The translations under genes were made by a program, and so were the position numbers. A stretch of DNA of 64,000 nucleotides from Caballeronia pedi (lineage in GTDB: Bacteria > Pseudomonadota > Gammaproteobacteria > Burkholderiales > Burkholderiaceae), in assembly GCF_001544915.2 (NCBI RefSeq), contig NZ_FCOE02000002.1:248001-312000 (forward strand), given 5' to 3'. The notes under the pieces were generated by a model. The model had not been told where the DNA came from. It saw nothing but the letters and a program-made list of their open reading frames with translations, and did not search any database. This document shows positions 9,901-17,086 of this stretch, in pieces. How positions within the stretch are numbered: the first letter of the stretch is position 1; every line of letters starts with the position of its first letter.

Positions 9901-12900
9901 CGGCGGCGCGACCGGGCCGGCGAGGTCGTCGCTCATGGTCGCGCAGACGGTGACTTCGGTCGGTCCGTAAGCGTTGATGAGCCGCCGCCCGTTCGACCAT
10001 CGTCCGGCGGTGTCGGGCGTGATGGCTTCGCCCGCCGTGACGATCGTGCACGCGGCGGGAATCGTGTCCGGGTCCATCGCCGCGAGCAGCGCGGGCGGCA
10101 GCGTCACGCAGGTGATCTCCTGCTCGCGAATCAGCCCGGCGAGACGCTCCGCCGACATCAACGCCGGATCGGCCAGTACGAGCCGCGCGCCGCGCAACAG
10201 CGTGACGAGCACTTCGGACACGGCGGCATCGAACGAAAGCGACGCGAACTGCAGCACGCGCGATGCCGCCGTAATGCCGAAGCGTGCGGCCTGCGCGCCG
10301 ACCAGACTCGCGATGCCGGCGCGTGTCACGACGACGCCCTTCGGCTTGCCGCTGGAGCCCGACGTATAGACGACATAGGCCGGATGGCCGGGCGCGACGA
10401 TGCGCGACGGCGTGCCGGTCGGCCAGCCCGCGAGCGAGGGCAACGCCGCGAGCGTGCGCGCGGGCCGCGCATCGGCGAGCATCGCGTCGATGCGCGCCTG
10501 CGGATAGTGCGGATCGACCGGCAGATACGCGCCGCCGCTCTTGAGCACGCCGAGCATCGCGACCACCATGTCGGGCGTGCGCTGCATCGTCAGGGCGACA
10601 ACGCGCTCCGGCCCGATGCCATGCTCGACGAGCAAATGCGCCAGCGCGTTCGAGCGCGCTTCGAGTTCGCGGTACGTCAGCCGCTCGCCACCCTGCATCA
10701 CGGCGATGGCGTCCGGCGTGCGCGCAGCCTGCGCGCTGAAGAGCGTGGCGACATCGGCTTCAGCGACGGGATGCGCGGTCGTGTTCCAGCGACGGATTTC
10801 ATCGTGTTCGTCGCGCGACAGCAGATCGATGCGTCCCACCCGACTGTCGGGCTGCGTGGCCATCGTCCGCAGGATCTGCATGAGCGCGGCGAGCAGCCGC
10901 CGCGCGTCGTCGCCGGAAACCAGCTCCACGCGATGATCGATCCGCAACTCCAGCTCGCGTCCCGGCGTGACCATCACGCTGACCGGATAGTGCGTCGTGT
11001 CGTCGACGGTCATGCCCGTCAGCGCGACGCCGTCGATCTCGCCTTGCGTGTGCGCAACGGGATAGTTCTCGACCACCATCAGCGTGTCGAACAGTTCGCC
11101 GTGCCCGACGAGCGCCTGAACCTCCGTCAATCCGACATGCTGATGCGGCAGCAGCGCCGACTGGTCGCGCTGGATGCGTTCGAGCAACTGCGCGATGGTT
11201 TCGTCGGCGCGCAGTGTCGCGCGCAGCGGCAGCGTGTTGATGAACAGGCCGACACGCCGCTCGACATCCTGTAGCTCGGCCGGCCGTCCGGCCGCCGTGA
11301 CGCCGAAGACGATATCGTCGCGCCCGGTCCGGTGGCCGAGCAGAATCGCCCACGCGCCTTGCGCGAAGGTCGCCAGCGTCAGGCCGAGACGGCGCGCGCA
11401 GTTTTGCAGATGCGCAGTCGCGTCCGCATCCAGATTGCCGGTGACGGACCGTTGCCGCGCGGCATGGATGCCGGGATCGGCGCTCGCGACGAGACGCGTG
11501 GGCCCGTCCAGCCCGGCCAAGGCCGCTTGCCATGCGTTGCGCGCGCTCTCGCGATCCTGCTTCGCCAGCCACACGAACTGATCGCGCAACGGCGGCGCGA
11601 GGCCGAGCGGCTCGCCCGCGTAAGCCCGCATCAATTCCGACACCATGACGGGCATCGACCAGCCATCGATCAAAAGATGATGCAGGCTCAGCACCAGCCG
11701 ATGAAGACCGTCGCCCAGCCGCAGCAGGGCGGCGCGCTGCAAGGGCGCGGCAGTCAGGTCGAAGCGCCGTTCGCGGTCTTGCGCAAGCCAGTCCGCAAGC
11801 GCTTCATGTTGATCGACGTCGCGCCAAGGTGTGGCGACAGCACGGTGCAACGCCTGCACGACGCGCCCGTCGACGGCGTGGAAACTGACCCGCAACGCGT
11901 CATGCCGCTCGACCAGCCGGTCGATGGCGGCGCGCAGCCTGTCCCGGTCCAGCTTGCCTTCGAAGTCGAGCACCAGTTGCACGATATACGGGTCGGGGCC
12001 GGAGGCATCGAACATCGCGTGGAACAGCAGGCCTTGCTGCAACGGCGCGAGCGGGAGAATTTCCGTCGCGGCGGGTAGGTCGGCTCGCAGCGCCGCGACG
12101 ACCGCAGGGGGCACGCCCGGCCACGAAGCGTCGGCAGGCTGTGGCTCGATGTTCGGTTCGCGTGCGACGACCGCGAGCGCCGCCGGTGTCTTTTCGCGAA
12201 AGACGTCGGCTGGCGTCAGCACGAGTCCCGCCTTGCGCGCGCGGCTGACGAGCTGGATCGACAGAATGCTGTCGCCGCCCAGTGCGAAGAAGCCATCGTC
12301 CGCGCCCACCGATGCGAGGCCGAGCACGTCCGCGAACAACTTCGTCAGCGTCGCTTCGCGCGGCGTCGCCGGCTCGCGCGTCGCGGACGTCCGCGCCTGG
12401 AACGCGGGCAACGCCTTGCGGTCGAGCTTGCCGTTGCGCGTGATCGGCAGCCGGTCGAGCCGAACGAAGCCCACCGGCATCATGTAGTCGGGCAGACGCT
12501 GCCGCAGCGCCGCGCGCACGTGGCTTTCGTCATACTGCCCGTCCACGACGACATAAGCGATCAGGCGGCTGGCGGCGCCGTCCTGCTGCGCCAGCACCGC
12601 GCACGCCCGGATCGAAGGCTGCTCGGACAGCGCGGTTTCGATTTCGCCCGGCTCGACGCGCAGTCCCCGCACTTTCACTTGCTGATCGGCGCGGCCCGCG
12701 AACTCGAGTTCTCCCGCCTCGTTCCAGCGCGCGAGATCGCCCGTGCGGTACATGCGCGCGCCGGGCGGACCGTAAGGATCGGCCACGAAGCGCTCCGCCG
12801 TGATGCCCGTCAGGCCGACATAACCGCGCGCGAGGACATCCCCTGCGATGTACAGATCGCCCGCGACGCCGATCGGGCAGACGTTCAGGAAGTCATCGAG

Positions 12901-15900
12901 CACAAGAATCCGTGCCGATGCGCGCGGCGCGCCGATCGGAACCGGATGCCGCAGCCGCCTGTCAGGCGTCGCCCGAAAACTCGTGACGAACACGCTGGTT
13001 TCGGTCGGGCCGTAGCAGTTCAGGAGCGTTATCTCCGGAAAACGCAGCAAAACTCGCTGAAAGCTCGCGACCGACGCCGTGTCGCCGCCGGTCAGGATCG
13101 TGCGCAGTCCGCTGAGGCATTCCAGATCTTCCGTGACCAGCAGATTGAAGAGGCTCGTCGTCAGGAGGAGATTGCCCGCGCCGTGCGTGGCGATTTCGCG
13201 GCGCAGGTCCGCAGGCGTCAACTGCTCGCACGCGGCCACGACGAGCTGGTCGCCGCGCAACAGGGCACTCCAGATTTCGTAGCTGCTGGCGTCGAACGCA
13301 TAGGACGACTGGAACAGCACGCATTGCGGCGGGAAGTCCAGCAGGTCCATCGCCATGTCGACGATACCGGCGTGGGTCAGTTCGATGCCCTTGGGCAGCC
13401 CGGACGAGCCGGACGTGTACATGATGTTGACGAGCGACTGCGGCGCGATGTCGATGCCGACGGGACGGTCGTCGCCTTCGGCGAGCATCGCGGAATCGAT
13501 GTGCAGCGCGGCCACGGGCCAATCGCCGGTGCTGAGACCGGCGTCGTGCAGGACCAGCGCGGTGCGCGTGTCGTCCAGCATGCGCTGCCGGCGCTCCGGC
13601 GGCTGACCGCGATAAAGCGGCAGATAGCACCCGCCCGCCTTCAGGATGGCGAGCGTCGCGACGATCAGTTCCAGCGAACGCGCCATGTCGACGGCGACGC
13701 GCGTCTCGCGCGCGACGCCATGCGCTCGCAGCCGATGCGCCAGCCGGTTCGACATTCGGTCGAGCTCGCGATACGTCAGCGCGCGCTCGCCGCTACGCAA
13801 GGCGATGGCGTCGGGCTGCCGCTCGACGATCTGCGCGAACCGTTGCGGGATCGACTGCGCTTGCCGTCGACGCTGCGGCGACGGTGCGCCGAACGCGAGC
13901 GTCGCGGCGCGTTCATCGGCCGCGAGTACGGTATGTTGGCCGATGCTCGCGTCGGGATCGCCGATGGCCTGATCGAGCAGACCCTGGAACGCGGACGCCA
14001 TGCGGCGCGCCGTCGCCGGATCGAACAGCTCGGCGGCGAATTCGAGGCTGCCTTCGATGACCCCGCCGACGTGCGCGACGAGTTCGAACGCGAGATCGAA
14101 CTTCGCCGCCGCGTTGCCGATCGCGCGGGGCAGCGCGTTCATGCCTTGCAGCGCGAGTGGCGCGTCAGCACCGTATTCGAGCGTCAGCGCAACCTGAAAC
14201 AGCGGATGGCGCGCGACGCTGCGCTGCGGATTGAGCGTCTCCACGATGCTCGAAAACGGCACATCCTGATGCGCGTAGGCGGCGAGATCGGCAGCGCGCA
14301 CGCGCGCGAGCAGTTCGCGAAACGTGGGTTGGCCGCTCGCATCGACGCGCAGCACCAGACTGTTCACGAAGTAGCCGATGACGTCCTTGAGTTGCTCGTC
14401 GAAACGCCCCTCGCCCGGCGTGCCGATAAACACGTCCGTGCCCGCGCCGAAGCGCCGCAACACGGCGACCAGCGCGCTCTGCAGGACCATGAAGAGCGTG
14501 GCGTGATGAGCCTGCGCGAAATGCGCCGCGCGGCGATGCAAGGCCGGATCGATGCGAAACGCGATGCGCTCGGCGCGGCCTAATCCATCGGTGGGTCGTG
14601 CGCGTACGCGCGGCAGCGGCAATTCATCCGGCAGGTCGACCAGCGCATCGCGCCAGTATGCGAGTTGCCGATGCGCGAGGCTGCCGGTTTCATCGGATGC
14701 GCCGAGCAGCGTGCGCTGCCATCGTGCGAAATCGGGGTACTGCACCGGCAGCGGCGTCCAGTCCGGTTGCGTGCCGCCGCGCCGCGCCGTATATGCGGTC
14801 GACAGGTCGCGCAGAAAGGGTGCCAGCGACGCGCCATCGAACGCGATGTGATGGAAGTTGAACACCAGCACCGCGCGATCGCGCGCCCAGCGCAGCAGGC
14901 GCGCCCTGAAGGGAATCCGGTTTGCCAGGTCGAACGGTGCGCCGGCTTCGGCGGCGATATCGTGATCGAGTTCGGCAGGCGTCGAGTCGGCGACGGTGAG
15001 CAGGTCATCTGGCTCATCGGCGGTCAGGAGATGCGGGACCACGCCTTGGTCCGTATCGCGAAAGAGGGTGCGCAGGCTTTCGTGACGCGTGACGATGTCG
15101 AGCAGCGCGAGGCGCAGCGCGTGCAAGTCACACGGTCCCGTCAGGTCGAAGGCGTAAGGCAGGTTGTAGGCGGTGTCGCCGCGTCCCAGCCGCGCCAGAA
15201 ACCACAGTCCCTGCTGACCCGCCGACACGCAAGCGTGCGCGCGCGAATCCGCCGCTGCCAGGCGCGGGCGTCGCGCGCCGCCGCTTGCGAGCAAGGCCGC
15301 GAGCCGTTCGACGGTGGGTGCGCTGAATACATCGCTGACACTCGCATCGGCTTTCAGTACGGCGCGTATCCGGTTCGCCAGTTGCGCCGCAAGCAGCGAA
15401 TGGCCGCCGGACGCGAAGAAATCATCGTGGATGCCTACGGTGTCCAGCCGCAATACGTCGGCGAACAGGCGCGCGAGTTCGATCTCGACGGGCGTTCGGC
15501 CCGCCGGGCCGCGAGCGGTATCGCGTCGTGGCGCGGGCAAGGCGGCGCGATCGAGCTTGCCGTTGGGAAGCAGCGGCAGCACCGGCAGCGCAACGAAGGA
15601 CGACGGCAACATGTAGTCCGGCATCCGCCGCGCCAGCGCGTCGCGCACGGTGGCTTCGTCGTATCCGGCCGCGGGCACGAGATAAGCGACGAGCCGCTCA
15701 TCCTCCTGCAAGGCCACGGCCGCCGCCGCAACCTGCCTGTGCGCGAGCAGCGCTGCCTCGATCTCGCCGGGCTCGACCCGGAAGCCGCGAATCTTGACTT
15801 GCCGGTCCGCACGGCCGAGATAGTCGATCTCGCCGTCGCCGCGCCGTCGCGCGCGGTCGCCCGTGCGATACATCCGCGAGCCGGGCGGACCATGGGGATC

Positions 15901-17082
15901 GGCGAGAAAGCGCTCCGCCGTCAGGCCGGGCTGTCCGAGATAGCCGCGCGCCAGTCCCGCGCCGGCGAGGTAAAGTTCGCCCGCTTCGCCGTCGGCACAG
16001 GGCCGCAGGCTTTCGTCGAGCACGTAAGCCGAGGTGTTCCAGAGCGCGTGGCCGATTGGCGCGCCGTTCTCCAGCGTGGCGATGGCGTGCAGGCTGTCGC
16101 CGCTCGCTTCCGACGAGCCGTAGAAATTCACCAGACGCGCATCCGGCACGCGCGCGGCAAAGCGCGCGGCCAACGCAGGCGGCAGCGGTTCGCCGCTGCA
16201 TATCCAGAGCGGGCACCGGTTCAGCGCGGCGTGATCGGGCTGATCGAGCAGGGCGGCGAGCAGGCTCGGCACGACCGTGATGCGGCCGATGTCCAGCCGC
16301 GCGATCTCGGCGGCCAGCAGCGCCGGATCGCGGGCGACGTGCGTATCGGCGAGTGCGACGGTCGCGCCGGCGATCAGCGGCGCGAGGAGTTCCGTGGCGC
16401 CGTCGATGAAGCTCATCGAACTCTTGGCGAGCACCGTTTCGCCGGGCGCGAACGCATACGTCGCGGCAACCCAGCACAGGCGGTTGACCAGACCGGCGTG
16501 CAGGCCGACGACACCTTTGGGCCGGCCTGTGGAACCCGACGTATAGATGACATAGGCTGCATCGAGCGGCTGCGCACGCGCGCCGCCGCGAACGGCCGTT
16601 TCGCTTTCGGCGCAGTGATCGTTGGCGGGCAGATCGACCAGATGCAGTATCGGTATGTCCTTCATTGCATCGGCCAGTTCGGCGGCGAGCGCCGTGCTGG
16701 TCAGCACGCACGAAGGCCGCGCATCGCGGGACATGAAGGCGAGCCGGTCGGCGGGATACGCGGGATCGAGCGGCAGATACGCCGCGCCGCTGCCGAGCAC
16801 GCCGAGAATGGCCATCACCATGTCGAAGGAACGCGGCAGCGCGATCGCGACGATGTCGCCCGGTCCGAGCCCGCGCGACATGAGCTGATCGGCGAGCCGG
16901 TTCGCGCGCACGTTCAGTTCGGCATAGGTCATCTGCCGGGCGCCTTGCACCAGCGCCGGGGCCGTCGGCGTGCGCGCGGCCTGGCGCTCCAGCAGGTCGC
17001 ACACGGTCAGCATGGCCAACTCGTCGGCGGACCAGCGCGCAGCGTCGTGGCCGCCTCCGATCTGATCGGTCAATGCGTCCAT
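3928..17082 (-). CDS. Four-module NRPS, A-T-C-A-T-C-A-T-E-C-A-T-TE
   Basis: A single 4384-residue synthetase. Approximate domains: A1 25-515, T1 Ser near 561 (GGHSLL); C2 620-1050 (HHIAFDG), A2 1090-1560, T2 near 1602 (GGDSIL); C3 1670-2100 (HHLLIDG), A3 2130-2580, T3 near 2612 (GGDSIL), E 2670-3090 (HHFVVDGVSW, EGHGRE); C4 3125-3560 (HHLLLDG), A4 3580-4040, T4 near 4077 (GGHSLR), TE 4120-4384 (GWSFGG, EHDH). There is no starter C domain, so residue 1 is probably not acylated. Specificity residues aligned by eye to GrsA give A1 IDTTISFGDK (resembles beta-Ala codes), A2 DAYLLGCVFK (hydrophobic type), A3 DASTVAAVCK (a published Tyr code) and A4 DILQLGVIWK (one change from the Gly code). The predicted backbone is beta-amino acid, hydrophobic residue, D-Tyr, Gly, released by the TE as a linear or cyclic product. 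Domain calls are firm; substrates are tentative. Confidence 0.95.
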   Translation of the reverse strand: MDALTDQIGGGHDAARWSADELAMLTVCDLLERQAARTPTAPALVQGARQMTYAELNVRANRLADQLMSRGLGPGDIVAIALPRSFDMVMAILGVLGSGAAYLPLDPAYPADRLAFMSRDARPSCVLTSTALAAELADAMKDIPILHLVDLPANDHCAESETAVRGGARAQPLDAAYVIYTSGSTGRPKGVVGLHAGLVNRLCWVAATYAFAPGETVLAKSSMSFIDGATELLAPLIAGATVALADTHVARDPALLAAEIARLDIGRITVVPSLLAALLDQPDHAALNRCPLWICSGEPLPPALAARFAARVPDARLVNFYGSSEASGDSLHAIATLENGAPIGHALWNTSAYVLDESLRPCADGEAGELYLAGAGLARGYLGQPGLTAERFLADPHGPPGSRMYRTGDRARRRGDGEIDYLGRADRQVKIRGFRVEPGEIEAALLAHRQVAAAAVALQEDERLVAYLVPAAGYDEATVRDALARRMPDYMLPSSFVALPVLPLLPNGKLDRAALPAPRRDTARGPAGRTPVEIELARLFADVLRLDTVGIHDDFFASGGHSLLAAQLANRIRAVLKADASVSDVFSAPTVERLAALLASGGARRPRLAAADSRAHACVSAGQQGLWFLARLGRGDTAYNLPYAFDLTGPCDLHALRLALLDIVTRHESLRTLFRDTDQGVVPHLLTADEPDDLLTVADSTPAELDHDIAAEAGAPFDLANRIPFRARLLRWARDRAVLVFNFHHIAFDGASLAPFLRDLSTAYTARRGGTQPDWTPLPVQYPDFARWQRTLLGASDETGSLAHRQLAYWRDALVDLPDELPLPRVRARPTDGLGRAERIAFRIDPALHRRAAHFAQAHHATLFMVLQSALVAVLRRFGAGTDVFIGTPGEGRFDEQLKDVIGYFVNSLVLRVDASGQPTFRELLARVRAADLAAYAHQDVPFSSIVETLNPQRSVARHPLFQVALTLEYGADAPLALQGMNALPRAIGNAAAKFDLAFELVAHVGGVIEGSLEFAAELFDPATARRMASAFQGLLDQAIGDPDASIGQHTVLAADERAATLAFGAPSPQRRRQAQSIPQRFAQIVERQPDAIALRSGERALTYRELDRMSNRLAHRLRAHGVARETRVAVDMARSLELIVATLAILKAGGCYLPLYRGQPPERRQRMLDDTRTALVLHDAGLSTGDWPVAALHIDSAMLAEGDDRPVGIDIAPQSLVNIMYTSGSSGLPKGIELTHAGIVDMAMDLLDFPPQCVLFQSSYAFDASSYEIWSALLRGDQLVVAACEQLTPADLRREIATHGAGNLLLTTSLFNLLVTEDLECLSGLRTILTGGDTASVASFQRVLLRFPEITLLNCYGPTETSVFVTSFRATPDRRLRHPVPIGAPRASARILVLDDFLNVCPIGVAGDLYIAGDVLARGYVGLTGITAERFVADPYGPPGARMYRTGDLARWNEAGELEFAGRADQQVKVRGLRVEPGEIETALSEQPSIRACAVLAQQDGAASRLIAYVVVDGQYDESHVRAALRQRLPDYMMPVGFVRLDRLPITRNGKLDRKALPAFQARTSATREPATPREATLTKLFADVLGLASVGADDGFFALGGDSILSIQLVSRARKAGLVLTPADVFREKTPAALAVVAREPNIEPQPADASWPGVPPAVVAALRADLPAATEILPLAPLQQGLLFHAMFDASGPDPYIVQLVLDFEGKLDRDRLRAAIDRLVERHDALRVSFHAVDGRVVQALHRAVATPWRDVDQHEALADWLAQDRERRFDLTAAPLQRAALLRLGDGLHRLVLSLHHLLIDGWSMPVMVSELMRAYAGEPLGLAPPLRDQFVWLAKQDRESARNAWQAALAGLDGPTRLVASADPGIHAARQRSVTGNLDADATAHLQNCARRLGLTLATFAQGAWAILLGHRTGRDDIVFGVTAAGRPAELQDVERRVGLFINTLPLRATLRADETIAQLLERIQRDQSALLPHQHVGLTEVQALVGHGELFDTLMVVENYPVAHTQGEIDGVALTGMTVDDTTHYPVSVMVTPGRELELRIDHRVELVSGDDARRLLAALMQILRTMATQPDSRVGRIDLLSRDEHDEIRRWNTTAHPVAEADVATLFSAQAARTPDAIAVMQGGERLTYRELEARSNALAHLLVEHGIGPERVVALTMQRTPDMVVAMLGVLKSGGAYLPVDPHYPQARIDAMLADARPARTLAALPSLAGWPTGTPSRIVAPGHPAYVVYTSGSSGKPKGVVVTRAGIASLVGAQAARFGITAASRVLQFASLSFDAAVSEVLVTLLRGARLVLADPALMSAERLAGLIREQEITCVTLPPALLAAMDPDTIPAACTIVTAGEAITPDTAGRWSNGRRLINAYGPTEVTVCATMSDDLAGPVAPPIGRPVWNSQIHVLDACLRSCGAGVTGELYVAGAGLARGYFGRPDLTAERFVANPFGGAGTRLYRTGDLARWRTDGQLEFLGRVDQQVKLRGFRIEPGEIEAALMEHDGVRACAVAVRERQLIAYVVPAWAVDETSLRAAVASRLPEYMTPSAFVVLDALPLTPNGKLDRRALPAPSRAAASARRVAATQREALIAQLFADVLGREDVQPDDSFFALGGDSILSIRLVSRARAAGLDLSPAHVFRHKTPAALARIAGAVQDVLKAPDDTVGRVPATPIMRWLMARGGATGAFSQSMRVALPDGARHAPLAQALDVVIARHALLRARVIDGELDTAARAADAQTLLHRIDARDWTDADIDRHIAREQHASERWLAPQQGRVLRAVWFDRGASAGLLLLTIHHFVVDGVSWRILLDDLAQAYALAAQGEPPALPPVPTSFRRWARHLHDDAHSARRVAELDRWRWILSAPDTPLGARPLDRTDTFASARRVSSVLDAATTSRLLGSVPALFRGGVNDVLLAGYALAVSGWRGDTRPVLLDLEGHGREPGESGLDLSQTVGWFTSLHPVRIDLDGVEPGAALVKRVKEALRALPDHGIGYGLLRYLNARTAPELQGAHAQLSFNYLGRFGRSGGAWTSIGGLSLEGGDDADAPLSHAIALDAQVVDGDEGARLHAHWTFAGGLFDEASIRELARRWFDALRVTARIETGGLTPSDLGAALTQAEIDAIEAAAPGTQDILPLLPLQEGLLFHSLYDASGPDPYIAQISLALEGRVDAARLRAAADALLARHEALRVSIRTVSGRPVQVIAGALSAPWRETDVSGADDVAGALSAVLASERERRFDLTRAPLLRFALVRTGPRRHRLVMSNHHLLLDGWSMPILVSELMSLYAGDALKSGLPLRDQHAWLTRQDKAAARAAWREALRGLDGPTRLSRPDTGSHAPDVRTAQNELSEVLSERLAALAQRLDATSSTILQGCWAVLLARLTGRADIVFGITVSGRPAELPEIERRVGLFINTLPLRVTLDPGERWPELFRRMQAAHADQLPHQHLGLTDILEESGHGELFDSLLIVENYPMDTVCATDSTDELAIASIDGYDGTHYPVTLVAIPGKRMTLRLDCRASQFDADATQSLLDRFVRVLEHVAATPDVAIIARDLLAPAEAERLDAWNRTARALAEADVATLFARQARRAPDAIAVMQGDAHWTYADIERRSDRFAQTVIAQGIGPDDLVALILPRTPDIVVAVLGVLKSGAAFLPIDPAYPQARIAAMLADAKPALVVESLGGIEVDGHAVAPASRAENLAYVIYTSGSTGTPKGVAVTRGALLNLLSAMQDRMRLKPGDRLLAVTTLGFDIACLELLGPLLTGATIVLASSDDVKDPRRLARLAGSSRANVMQATPTLWDALLHEMQDMPHAGFTLALTGGEALSTRLAERLHAHAQRVIDVYGPTETTIWSTSAELVAQSPGAVIGRPLWNTRVYVLDRWLGRCPPGSAGDLYIAGRGLARGYLGRPDLTGERFVADPHGAPGERMYRTGDLARWSADGELEFLGRSDHQVKIRGFRVEIGETEAALRAQPSVRDCAVALIDGQLAAYLVAGTDYDETRVRAALIGSLPDYMVPAIFTTLDRLPVTLNGKLDRAALPAPARAPRRFHAPRNAREAELAQLFAQTLERDAVSIDDNFFALGGHSLRAARLVNRIRDRMGVDVGIRMLFEAPTVAQLGERLRHRHAPDALASLLPLQHASAAAPLFCVHPGYGLSWCYATLIPHLGVDVPLYGLQSPMLIGEAAPPSVAGLADRYIAHIRTIQPRGPYRLMGWSFGGLVAHQIATSLEAQGETVAHVVLLDSHLPRGLRHETLAPATHLGNVLAMIGYPFSEASPGALQWERVMEHMRAIESPLAHIPQSALPALVEVTACHATLAASFRPAPLSAPMTFMRATATLTNESSLGAWRASARGALNVIDVPFEHDHMLRADALAVIGPVIRDLFANRVRHSE

Positions 17083-17086
17083 TCCG

